Below the pieces are notes generated by a model. It saw only the letters and a list, made by a program, of their open reading frames with translations, had not been told where the DNA came from and ran no database searches. Shown here piece by piece: positions 25,621 to 32,875 of a stretch of DNA of 64,000 nt; positions within the stretch are counted from its first letter, which is position 1; the number at the start of each line of letters is the position of its first letter. The position numbers and the translations under genes are program-made. The stretch is from an uncultured Eubacteriales bacterium (GTDB taxonomy: Bacteria > Bacillota > Clostridia > Oscillospirales > Acutalibacteraceae). The DNA is taken from NCBI GenBank assembly GCA_934728355.1, contig CAKVEA010000003.1, forward strand, positions 62,001 through 126,000, in the 5' to 3' direction.

Positions 25621-26992
25621 ACCTCATACAAGACGGAATAGAATATTTATTTATAGGTACTGCTTTGGTGTAATTATTATTGAAAAACATTTCTAATTCT
25701 TCAGCTCTTCTTTTTAATAGCCCTCTAAAACATTTTCCACCTGCATGATGATATTTTATGAATTCATTTGCAAATCTTGATTTATCTATTGAATTTAAAT
25801 TTCTTCCGTTTGTTCCGCATACTCTAATATAATCTGAGCAACAATATCCTTCTTTCCCTGAGCTGCTCCTAACATGGTACCAATTACCGTTTTGTTTTTC
25901 TTTACTTAAAAGTGTTACATTACTATTGAAGTATAAAGAAGCAATGCGTTTGTGACTTGTTGAAGGTCCTTGTCTTAAATAAATACCATTGGACGAAGTT
26001 ACAGTTCCTTGGTTTTCTCCACTGGAACATTCTAAAATAATATTTTTTAAATCACTTTTGTATAACCATGTTTTACCTAAATTATATGTAAAGCTTACTA
26101 ATGCATCAAATTGATGTTGATTAAATGATATACCATTGTTCATAAGAAAATTATTTACTTCGAGTGATATACCTTTATTATTTATTGTGTTATATATTTC
26201 CTGAAATCCTTCTTCTTTAGTCATATTATTATAAAACGTGGTATATGGAAAAATTAATTTTCCCATTCCGATAGTTAAATACTTTGCAACATCTACATAT
26301 GGAGTTGGTTTAAATCCTTCCTTCCTAGAAATAAATTCTGCTCCCTCACGACTTAAATATTTTCTAGAAGTTGAACAACTGGTTTTATCTTCTTCATTCT
26401 GAGGAATAACCAAAGATATAGTTCCAAAACGGCTTGATTTCCAAGAATTATTCATTTTACTTGTTACTTTAATTTTATATGTTCCTTTTTTAAGAGGAGG
26501 TACACATACTTTCCATAAAAACATATTTGACATATCAGCTTTATTATTACTGTAAAATTCTTTATAGTAGTTTGGACCTTCTATTTCAAATTTCACTTCA
26601 CTTACATTTGATGGTGTTACTGCATATATATAAAAACTCTTGTTTTCTACCGGAGAATGTGAATAAACATGTCTAACTGCTTCGGGATCTGTAACATTTA
26701 TTGTGCAGGAATACTTTTTTCCTCTATGTGATGCTGTTATTATTGTTGTTCCTCGAGAATTTGCATTAACTACTCCATAAGAATCAACATTGGCAACAGA
26801 AGGATTACTTGAGTGCCATACTATGTCATTATGTACCATTTTATATGGTGAAACTAACATACTGATTCCCTGAGGTAAAGAGTAGTTACTTGAAGAAAAA
26901 AAACCGCTTGAAAAATTTGAATTTAACAAAATGAAAAGTATACTAAATAGAATTAAACTTTTGAAAAAAATTTTTTGAATAGTTTTCTGCAT
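25619..26992 (-). CDS. secreted GH24 lysozyme with Big2 domain and an SH3b domain inserted in the catalytic fold
   Basis: A predicted extracellular muramidase. Residues 8-28 are a signal peptide or anchor. A Big2 immunoglobulin-like domain follows at about 40-100, and an unassigned beta-rich region at about 105-200. The phage-type lysozyme begins near 213. Glu225, Asp234 and Thr240 keep the exact 9 and 6 residue spacing of the T4 lysozyme triad E11-D20-T26, and NQHQFDALVSFTYNLG follows. A bacterial SH3 domain (about 328-390, GIYLRQGPSTSHKRIASLYF) then interrupts the fold. The C-terminal lysozyme helices resume at FIKYHHAGGKCFRGLLKRRAEE without the SH3 part (about 411-432). It is 457 residues. 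A GTGAGGAATGA site precedes the ATG. It could act in wall remodelling, sporulation or killing. Confidence 0.88.
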   Translation of the reverse strand: MQKTIQKIFFKSLILFSILFILLNSNFSSGFFSSSNYSLPQGISMLVSPYKMVHNDIVWHSSNPSVANVDSYGVVNANSRGTTIITASHRGKKYSCTINVTDPEAVRHVYSHSPVENKSFYIYAVTPSNVSEVKFEIEGPNYYKEFYSNNKADMSNMFLWKVCVPPLKKGTYKIKVTSKMNNSWKSSRFGTISLVIPQNEEDKTSCSTSRKYLSREGAEFISRKEGFKPTPYVDVAKYLTIGMGKLIFPYTTFYNNMTKEEGFQEIYNTINNKGISLEVNNFLMNNGISFNQHQFDALVSFTYNLGKTWLYKSDLKNIILECSSGENQGTVTSSNGIYLRQGPSTSHKRIASLYFNSNVTLLSKEKQNGNWYHVRSSSGKEGYCCSDYIRVCGTNGRNLNSIDKSRFANEFIKYHHAGGKCFRGLLKRRAEELEMFFNNNYTKAVPINKYSIPSCMR

Positions 26993-27042
26993 TTTTAAAC
27001 ATCATTCCTCACTTTATTTATAAAAACAGTTTAGTTTTAATT

Positions 27043-28320
27043 TTACATATTTTTCTTCATATAAACCATTTTTACTACTAAACAAAATAGTCTCATAGCT
27101 GATTTTAATTCATTAAGTGAAGGATAGGTCGGTGCTATACGAATATTTCGGTCGAGAGGATCAACTCCATAAGGAAAAGTCGCACCAGCATTTGTTAAAA
27201 TAACACCTGCTTCTTTACACAAAGAAACCACCTCTTTCGCACACCCTTTAGAAGTGTTCACACTTATGAAATATCCGCCTTTCGGGTTTTCCCATTGAAG
27301 TATTTCTTTATGATTTTTAAACTCTTCCTCTAAGATATCAATGACGGCTTTAAATTTAGGTTTTAAAATTTCACTTTGCTTTTTCATATGATTAGATAAA
27401 TTTTCAGAGTTTTTTAAAAACTTAACATGTCTCATTTGATTAATTTTATCAAATCCTACAGTTTTAAAGGAATAGTTCTCTTTTAGTTGTTTTAAATTTC
27501 CGTTTGCGCAAGCCATAAAAGCTATTCCTGAGCCTGCGAAAGTTATTTTAGAAGTCGAGAAGAACAAAATCGGCAATTCGGGATTTCCTGCTTTTTCACA
27601 TTCATCCATAATGTTCAAAAGTTTCTCATCATTTTCTTCGAGACTATGAACAAAATATGCATTGTCCCAAAAAATTCTGAAATCTTTTGCAGAAGGCTTT
27701 AAATTTGCGATTCTCTTTACTGTTTCTGGAGAATAAGTTATACCTTGAGGATTTGAATACTTTGGTACGCACCACATTCCTTTTATGGTACTATCGTTTG
27801 AAACTAAATTTTCTACAATATCCATATTCGGACCAGTTTCTGTCATAGGTATTGTTATAAGTTCCATTCCGAAGTACTCACACATTGCAAAATGACGATC
27901 ATACCCAGGTGAAGGACATAAAAACTTTATTTTATTTTGTTTTAACCAAGGAGTTTCTCCTTGAACTCCGTGAATCATAAAACACGATATAGTATCAAAC
28001 ATCATACTAAGGCTTGAATTTCCGCCTACTATAAAGTTTTCTTTTTCTATTGAAGTTACGTTAGAAATAAATTCTTTTATTTCAGGTATTCCATCCATAT
28101 TTCCGTAATTTCGGCAATCTGTATTATCCTCTGAGATTAAATCTGAAGAATTTTTTAAGCAGCTAAGCATAGGCATTGAAAGATCAAGTTGGTTTGTGCA
28201 CGGTTTTCCTCTCGCCATATTTAAAGTAATATTTTTGTTTTTAAAGTCATCATACTTTTTTTGGTATTCTTTAAATAGTGTTGAAGTGGCCAAATTACCG
28301 AAATTTTTTGAAATTTTCAT
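27043..28320 (-). CDS. PLP-dependent aspartate aminotransferase (PF12897-like)
   Basis: A fold-type I aminotransferase of the group annotated as bacterial aspartate aminotransferase related to MocR domains. It would exchange amino groups between aspartate and 2-oxoglutarate. Visible features are NMARGKP at about residue 34, the PLP-stacking region KYSNPQG, and FWDNAYFVHSL. The Schiff-base lysine lies in STSKITFAGSG, and the substrate-carboxylate arginine region is RNIRIAPTYPS. It is 425 residues, normal for the group. It is transcribed away from dpaA. No clear ribosome binding site decides the start, but the N-terminus matches the expected length. Confidence 0.85.
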   Translation of the reverse strand: MKISKNFGNLATSTLFKEYQKKYDDFKNKNITLNMARGKPCTNQLDLSMPMLSCLKNSSDLISEDNTDCRNYGNMDGIPEIKEFISNVTSIEKENFIVGGNSSLSMMFDTISCFMIHGVQGETPWLKQNKIKFLCPSPGYDRHFAMCEYFGMELITIPMTETGPNMDIVENLVSNDSTIKGMWCVPKYSNPQGITYSPETVKRIANLKPSAKDFRIFWDNAYFVHSLEENDEKLLNIMDECEKAGNPELPILFFSTSKITFAGSGIAFMACANGNLKQLKENYSFKTVGFDKINQMRHVKFLKNSENLSNHMKKQSEILKPKFKAVIDILEEEFKNHKEILQWENPKGGYFISVNTSKGCAKEVVSLCKEAGVILTNAGATFPYGVDPLDRNIRIAPTYPSLNELKSAMRLFCLVVKMVYMKKNM

Positions 28321-28358
28321 ATGAATTATTACCGCCCTTGAATTTATTTTGTTTTGGT

Positions 28359-28387
28359 AACGACTTATTAATTTACACCATATTATA
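28359..28387 (+). promoter_or_regulatory. sigma-K-like promoter of dpaA-dpaB
   Basis: AAC (28359-28361), then 17 bases, then CATATTATA (28379-28387) fits the sporulation sigma-K pattern AC-N(16-17)-CATAnnnTA. No sigma-A promoter of quality is visible here. dpaAB is under sigma-K in Bacillus, which agrees. The motif is short, so confidence is moderate. Confidence 0.45.
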
Positions 28388-28416
28388 TAAAATATGAAAC
28401 AGGAGGTTTTATACTT

Positions 28417-29292
28417 ATGATTTCAAACGAAACATTTGGAATAATCGGTGGGGATATGCGACAAGTGCACCTTGCAAGAAAACTTATTTGTGATGGAAAC
28501 AGTGTTTTAATGCATGGCTTTGAAAATGCTGATGATTTAGACTGTTTAGCATCTAAAAATAAAAATTTAGAAAATGTTATTCAAAATTCAAAATATTTGA
28601 TTTTGCCAGTTCCTGTATCCAGAGACAGAAAAAAATTAAATGCTCCATTTTCTGAAAATCCAATACAAATAAATAAAAAATTTGCAGCTCTCCTTAAAAA
28701 TAAAGTCGTATTTGGCGGAATTATATCACCATTGCTTGAATATGTCAATAAACCAAGTGAATTTTGCATAAAAGATTATTATGAAAGAGAAGATTTTTTG
28801 ATATATAATGCTGCTTTAACTGCGGAAGGTGCCATAAAAACAATGGTACAAAATATAGGTATACCTATTTCTGAGTCTAAGTGTTTAGTAGCAGGGTATG
28901 GAAGAATCGGGAAAATACTTTCAAAGCTTCTTAAAAATTTAGGTGCAAATGTTACGGTTAGTGCTAGAAACTTAAAAGACACTTCTTTAGCGGAAATAAA
29001 TGGTTTTGAAGTTATAAACGTAAAAGAAATAAATGAAAATCATTATTTCGATGTAATATTTAATACTGTGCCTGCAGTTATATTTGACTTTGAAGTTCTC
29101 AAATTTTTAAAATCTAATAAACTAATAATTGATCTTGCCTCACTTCCTGGAGGCATAGATAAAAATTCAGCAGAAAAATTTAGTATGAAAATAATAAATG
29201 ACCTTGGAATACCCGGAAAATATTATCCTAAGCCTTCAGGAGAAATTTTAGCAAAAGTAATATACAAAATTATTAAGGAGGAACATTTATGA
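28417..29292 (+). CDS. dpaA: dipicolinate synthase subunit A
   Basis: DpaA (SpoVFA) is the NAD(P)-binding subunit that makes dipicolinic acid from dihydrodipicolinate in the mother cell. The Rossmann motif VAGYGRIGKILSKLL sits near residue 153. An N-terminal domain has IIGGDMRQVHLARKL, and the C-terminal region has DLASLPGGID. It is 291 residues, normal. An AGGAGG box lies 10 bases before the ATG. The stop overlaps the dpaB start by four bases (ATGA). Confidence 0.94.
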   Translation: MISNETFGIIGGDMRQVHLARKLICDGNSVLMHGFENADDLDCLASKNKNLENVIQNSKYLILPVPVSRDRKKLNAPFSENPIQINKKFAALLKNKVVFGGIISPLLEYVNKPSEFCIKDYYEREDFLIYNAALTAEGAIKTMVQNIGIPISESKCLVAGYGRIGKILSKLLKNLGANVTVSARNLKDTSLAEINGFEVINVKEINENHYFDVIFNTVPAVIFDFEVLKFLKSNKLIIDLASLPGGIDKNSAEKFSMKIINDLGIPGKYYPKPSGEILAKVIYKIIKEEHL

Positions 29293-29861
29293 GTAAAGTA
29301 AAAATCGGTTTTGCGCTTTGCGGATCTTTTTGTACACTTGAAAAATCCATAAATCAAATGAAAAAGCTTTCCGAAATGAATTATGATATAATTCCGATTA
29401 TGTCTTTTAATGCATATAATTTGGATACTAAATTTGGAAAAGCAAAAGATTTTATAAAAAAAATAGAAGATATAAGCGGTAAAAAAGTGCTAAATTCTTT
29501 GACTCAAGTTGAGCCTATAGGACCTAAAAATTTAACTGATATTATGCTTGTGTGTCCTTGTACGGGAAACACATTAGGAAAAATTTGCAGAGCTTCTACC
29601 AACACAGCGGTTACTTTGGCAGTTAAATCTCATTTGAGAGTTCAAAAGCCTGTTGTTATAGCACTTGCTACAAATGATGCACTTGGGGCATCGGCTATTA
29701 ATTTTGGTAAAGCACTTAATATGAAACACTTTTATTTTGTTCCTTTGAGCCAAGATGATTTTGAAAATAAACCAACTTCACTTGTTGCTCATTTTGATTT
29801 AGTACCCGAAACCATAGAGTTTGCACTCGAAGGTAAACAAATTCAGCCTATATTAAGATGA
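29289..29861 (+). CDS. dpaB: dipicolinate synthase subunit B
   Basis: DpaB (SpoVFB) is the flavoprotein-family partner of DpaA. The 190-residue sequence has the FMN-binding flavodoxin-like pattern GFALCGSFCTLEKSI at the N-terminus and LVCPCTGNTLGKI in the middle. The start overlaps dpaA by four bases, and AAGGAGG lies just upstream, so the two are co-translated. Finding both subunits argues that the organism makes spores or did so recently. Confidence 0.94.
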   Translation: MSKVKIGFALCGSFCTLEKSINQMKKLSEMNYDIIPIMSFNAYNLDTKFGKAKDFIKKIEDISGKKVLNSLTQVEPIGPKNLTDIMLVCPCTGNTLGKICRASTNTAVTLAVKSHLRVQKPVVIALATNDALGASAINFGKALNMKHFYFVPLSQDDFENKPTSLVAHFDLVPETIEFALEGKQIQPILR

Positions 29862-29929
29862 AGCTGTAAAAAATATTGATTTTAATATTGAAATACTGTA
29901 CTCTATAGAAAATTATTGATTTTAAAAAA

Positions 29930-29968
29930 GGAGGAAAAAGGTACATTTTTATACCTTAAATTTTTGTG
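29930..29968 (+). promoter_or_regulatory. Shine-Dalgarno, 6-bp hairpin, GTG start arrangement
   Basis: A strong GGAGG (29930-29934) lies 31 bases from the GTG at 29966, normally too far. A hairpin AAGGTA / TACCTT (29938-29943 and 29952-29957) sits between them. If folded, it brings the effective spacing to about 11 bases. Confidence 0.35.
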
Positions 29969-30472
29969 ATAATTAATAAAGATTATAAAATCGGATTGAG
30001 AGCCGTGAAAACAGCTATAGCTGTTACAATTTGTGCACTTATCTCTATGTTTTTGAAACATGAAGATATATTTTGCGCATGTATAGCTTCTGTTATATGC
30101 ATGGAGCAAACATACAAACAGACTCTCGATACCGGAACAAATAGATTTATAGGTACCATTATAGGAGGTACTATTGGATACATGGCTCTGGAGCTTTGTT
30201 GTGTGTCGTGGAGTTATAATTGGTTTAAAATTATAGCTTTACCAATTGGAATCTTAATGGTAGTTTATATTTGCAATTTTATAAACAGAAAATCGGCAGT
30301 GTCTATAGGTTGTGTTGTTGTAATAGTAATTTTATCGAGATCTGAAAGCAGTGTGGGAAGTACACTTACCTATGTTGTTCAACGTGTTTGCGATACTTTA
30401 ATCGGGGTATTTGTTGCAATGATTGTAAATAGAATTAAATTTAATAAAAATAAAGATAAACCTATATGCTAA
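29966..30472 (+). CDS. aromatic acid exporter (ArAE_1/FUSC-like) membrane protein
   Basis: An integral membrane protein with about four to five transmembrane helices, starting IGLRAVKTAIAVTICALISM. This N-terminal block and the repeated GTIIGGTIGYMALE segment are typical of the aromatic acid exporter/FUSC family in Firmicutes. At 168 residues it has only the membrane domain and no cytoplasmic C-terminal domain. The GTG start at 29966 is chosen because no other start follows the GGAGG box. A TTG at 29996 is an alternative. Its position after dpaAB is suggestive because dipicolinate is an aromatic acid, but a role in its transport is only an inference. Confidence 0.75.
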   Translation: MIINKDYKIGLRAVKTAIAVTICALISMFLKHEDIFCACIASVICMEQTYKQTLDTGTNRFIGTIIGGTIGYMALELCCVSWSYNWFKIIALPIGILMVVYICNFINRKSAVSIGCVVVIVILSRSESSVGSTLTYVVQRVCDTLIGVFVAMIVNRIKFNKNKDKPIC

Positions 30473-30498
30473 TTTGATTTTTTAATGAAATGGTATGC

Positions 30499-30526
30499 TT
30501 GACTAGTGGTTTCAATATGTTAAAAT
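30499..30526 (+). promoter_or_regulatory. promoter of the folate operon
   Basis: TTGACT (30499-30504) and TAAAAT (30521-30526) are 16 bases apart, about 75 bases before folE. The leader has no recognisable riboswitch. Confidence 0.5.
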
Positions 30527-30600
30527 ATTCATTGAAATGAAATGTCTATAGCATATTTTGAAAGATTTTAAGTTTAAAAGTTTTTAGGGAATGATAAAAA

Positions 30601-31116
30601 ATGGATAAAAAAAGAATTGAGAAATTAGTAAAAGATATAATTATTGAGCTAGGGGAAGATGCAGAAAGAGAAGGTCTCGTAGAAACTCCCAGAAGGGTTT
30701 CCGAAATGCTGGAAGAATTTTTTAAAAGTGAAGAAAAAAGTGAAGATTTAATAAAAGTATTTAAAGAAGACTTTGAAAATCAAGGATTGGTAGAAGTAAA
30801 AGACATAAGGTTTTGTTCTCTTTGCGAGCATCATATGCTTCCTTTTCGAGGGGTTGCTCATATAAAATATTTGCCTTCCGGAGGAAACTTAATCGGTATT
30901 TCTAAGCTCGCAAGGATTGTTAATTATTTTTCTAAAGGTCTTCAAATTCAAGAGAGAATTACCAACAAAGTAGCTGATTTTTTATTTTCAAAATTTCCTA
31001 TAAAGGGTGTGGAAGTAACTCTTGAAGCAGAACACCTTTGCATGACTTTGCGAGGAGTAAAATCCCCTGGAGCAATTACGAAAACGTCTACAATTAGAGG
31101 AACATTAGTAAGTTAG
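30601..31116 (+). CDS. folE: GTP cyclohydrolase I
   Basis: It converts GTP to dihydroneopterin triphosphate, the first step of folate synthesis. The zinc and catalytic motif CSLCEHHMLPFRG is near residue 75, and the C-terminal EAEHLCMTLRGVKSPGA supplies another zinc cysteine and the substrate pocket. It is 171 residues, slightly short at the N-terminus but complete. It is first in folE-folP-folB-folK, which covers the pathway except the alkaline-phosphatase-like step and FolC/FolA. Confidence 0.97.
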   Translation: MDKKRIEKLVKDIIIELGEDAEREGLVETPRRVSEMLEEFFKSEEKSEDLIKVFKEDFENQGLVEVKDIRFCSLCEHHMLPFRGVAHIKYLPSGGNLIGISKLARIVNYFSKGLQIQERITNKVADFLFSKFPIKGVEVTLEAEHLCMTLRGVKSPGAITKTSTIRGTLVS

Positions 31117-31131
31117 CAAAGGAAGAAAATT

Positions 31132-31923
31132 ATGAATATTTTTAATGCAGGTAAATACAGTTTAAAACTTAATAAAACTCTAGTTATGGGAATACTTAAT
31201 GTAACTCCCGATTCTTTTTCTGACGGAGGACTTTATAACGAGTGTGAAAAAGCAGTAGAAAGAGCTTTTGAAATTCAAAAACTTGGAGCTGATATTTTAG
31301 ATATAGGGGCTCAATCTACTCGTCCCGGATTTACAAAAATTTCACCTGATGAAGAATGGAAAAGGCTTTTTCCTGTACTTCAAAAAATCAAAGACAAGCT
31401 CAACATACCAATTTCAATAGATACTTTTTATCCTGAAGTGGCTGAAAAATCTCTTGAATTCGGTGCAAGCATAATAAATGATGTTTGTGGATTTGAAAAC
31501 GAAAAAATGTTTGAAATTGCTTCAAAAAGTGATTGCGGTGTGGTAATCATGAGAAATGGAAGTAATATGAAAATAAAAAATTTTTTTGAAAGTAAGCTTG
31601 AAATAGCAAAAAAATATAACATAGATGAAAAAAGAATTTGTTTTGATCCCGGAGTGGGATTTACTGAAACTCGAGAACAAGATTTGTTCATAATTAATAA
31701 CATAGAAAAATTCAAAATTAAAAAGATTCCTATTTTAGTTGGACTTTCAAGAAAAAGAGTAGTTTCGCAGTACTGTGAAAGTAAAGATAATTATTCTAAA
31801 CTTTCTGGAACAATAGCATTAAATGCTATAGCTATTGAAAGAGGAGCAAATATTATTCGTGTTCATGACGTAAAAGAAGGTGTTGTAACCGCTAGAGCAG
31901 TGGACGATGTTATTAAATTTTAA
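31132..31923 (+). CDS. folP: dihydropteroate synthase
   Basis: It condenses hydroxymethyl-dihydropterin pyrophosphate with p-aminobenzoate and is the target of sulfonamides. Motifs are MGILNVTPDSFSDGG, DIGAQSTRPGF, IDTFYPEV and, near the end, IIRVHDVKE. It is 263 residues, normal. It follows folE by 15 bases with an AAAGGAAG ribosome binding site. Confidence 0.97.
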   Translation: MNIFNAGKYSLKLNKTLVMGILNVTPDSFSDGGLYNECEKAVERAFEIQKLGADILDIGAQSTRPGFTKISPDEEWKRLFPVLQKIKDKLNIPISIDTFYPEVAEKSLEFGASIINDVCGFENEKMFEIASKSDCGVVIMRNGSNMKIKNFFESKLEIAKKYNIDEKRICFDPGVGFTETREQDLFIINNIEKFKIKKIPILVGLSRKRVVSQYCESKDNYSKLSGTIALNAIAIERGANIIRVHDVKEGVVTARAVDDVIKF

Positions 31924-31932
31924 GGAGTTTTT

Positions 31933-32292
31933 ATGAATCAAATTATAATTAAAAATTTTAAAGTATATGCATATCATGGAGTACATGATTTTGAAAAAGA
32001 GCAGGGACAATGCTTTTTTTTTGACTTAATAGTAGATGTACCAAATATTTATACCGATGACATAGAAAAAGTTGTGAGCTATTCGGATATTATAAAAAAG
32101 GTAAAAGAGGTAGCAGTTAAAAATAAATTTAATTTAATAGAAAAGCTTGCCAATGAAATTATAAGCTGTCTTTTTTTATGCTTTAAAGAAATACAAGCAG
32201 TTGATATAATCGTCAAAAAACCAAATGCACCTATAAAGGAAGAATTTGATTATGTTGCTGTAAGAATGAAAAAAGAAAGGATTGAAATTTAA
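31933..32292 (+). CDS. folB: dihydroneopterin aldolase
   Basis: It cleaves dihydroneopterin to hydroxymethyl-dihydropterin and glycolaldehyde. The 119-residue protein has the tunnelling fold sequence YHGVHDFEKEQGQ and the end motif VKKPNAPIKEEFDYVAV, which includes the substrate-binding region. It lies between folP and folK. Its stop abuts the folK start. Confidence 0.95.
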   Translation: MNQIIIKNFKVYAYHGVHDFEKEQGQCFFFDLIVDVPNIYTDDIEKVVSYSDIIKKVKEVAVKNKFNLIEKLANEIISCLFLCFKEIQAVDIIVKKPNAPIKEEFDYVAVRMKKERIEI

Positions 32293-32769
32293 ATGGTAAG
32301 AGCGGTCCTTTCACTTGGAAGCAATATTGGAAATCGAAAAAAATATATAGATGAAGCAATAAAAATTATTGAGAATACAACTAAAATAAATATTCAAAAA
32401 ATATCTTCTTATTATGAAACCAAGCCGTATGGAGTTAAAGATTTTCAATGTAATTATATAAATTGCTGTGTGGAAATTTTGACTGATTTAAATCCATTTA
32501 CTCTTCTGGGAGTTTGTTTGGGGATAGAATCATCATTAGGAAGAAAAAGGCCGTATAGATTTTCTCCTCGTACTATAGATATAGACTTAATATTTTATGG
32601 AAATGAAAAGATAGAATCCGAAGATTTGATTTTACCGCATCCCAGAACTTTTGAAAGAGCTTTTGTTCTTATTCCTATGCAGGAAATTTTTCCGAGTGGA
32701 TATTTTGAAAACTTTAACTTCTTAAAATGGCTGGAAACTTGTGACAACTCGGGAATTGAAAAAGTATAA
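32293..32769 (+). CDS. folK: 2-amino-4-hydroxy-6-hydroxymethyldihydropteridine pyrophosphokinase
   Basis: It transfers pyrophosphate from ATP to hydroxymethyl-dihydropterin. Signatures are LSLGSNIGNRKKYI at the N-terminus and RPYRFSPRTIDIDLIFY in the core, followed by LPHPR. It is 158 residues, normal. It starts directly after the folB stop, so it is translationally coupled. No terminator is seen, and the promoter of the next gene follows at once. Confidence 0.97.
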   Translation: MVRAVLSLGSNIGNRKKYIDEAIKIIENTTKINIQKISSYYETKPYGVKDFQCNYINCCVEILTDLNPFTLLGVCLGIESSLGRKRPYRFSPRTIDIDLIFYGNEKIESEDLILPHPRTFERAFVLIPMQEIFPSGYFENFNFLKWLETCDNSGIEKV

Positions 32770-32790
32770 ATTATGTAAAAAAATAAAAAA

Positions 32791-32837
32791 GCACTTGACA
32801 TTATTTTATACAAGATATATATATATATATATAAGTG
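32791..32837 (+). promoter_or_regulatory. promoter with (AT)9 tract spanning the -10 box, flanked by GCACTT/AAGTGC dyad
   Basis: TTGACA (32795-32800) is followed 17 bases later by TATATA (32818-32823) lying inside an alternating AT run (32815-32833). The arms AGCACTT (32790-32796) and AAGTGCT (32833-32839) form an inverted repeat around the whole promoter. It drives the unrecognised 456-residue gene. Confidence 0.6.
32815..32833. repeat. (AT)9 dinucleotide tract
   Basis: Nine AT units plus one A, uninterrupted. Such tracts gain or lose units by slippage during replication. This one overlaps the -10 box and extends to the probable start of transcription. Confidence 0.9.
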
Positions 32838-32875
32838 CTATATATATTTAGTTTAAATTTAAGGAAGGTGTTTTT

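Noticed and set aside
29903..30183. Minus-strand ORFs over the ArAE-like gene
   Set aside because: They are shadows of the hydrophobic plus-strand gene and lack ribosome binding sites.
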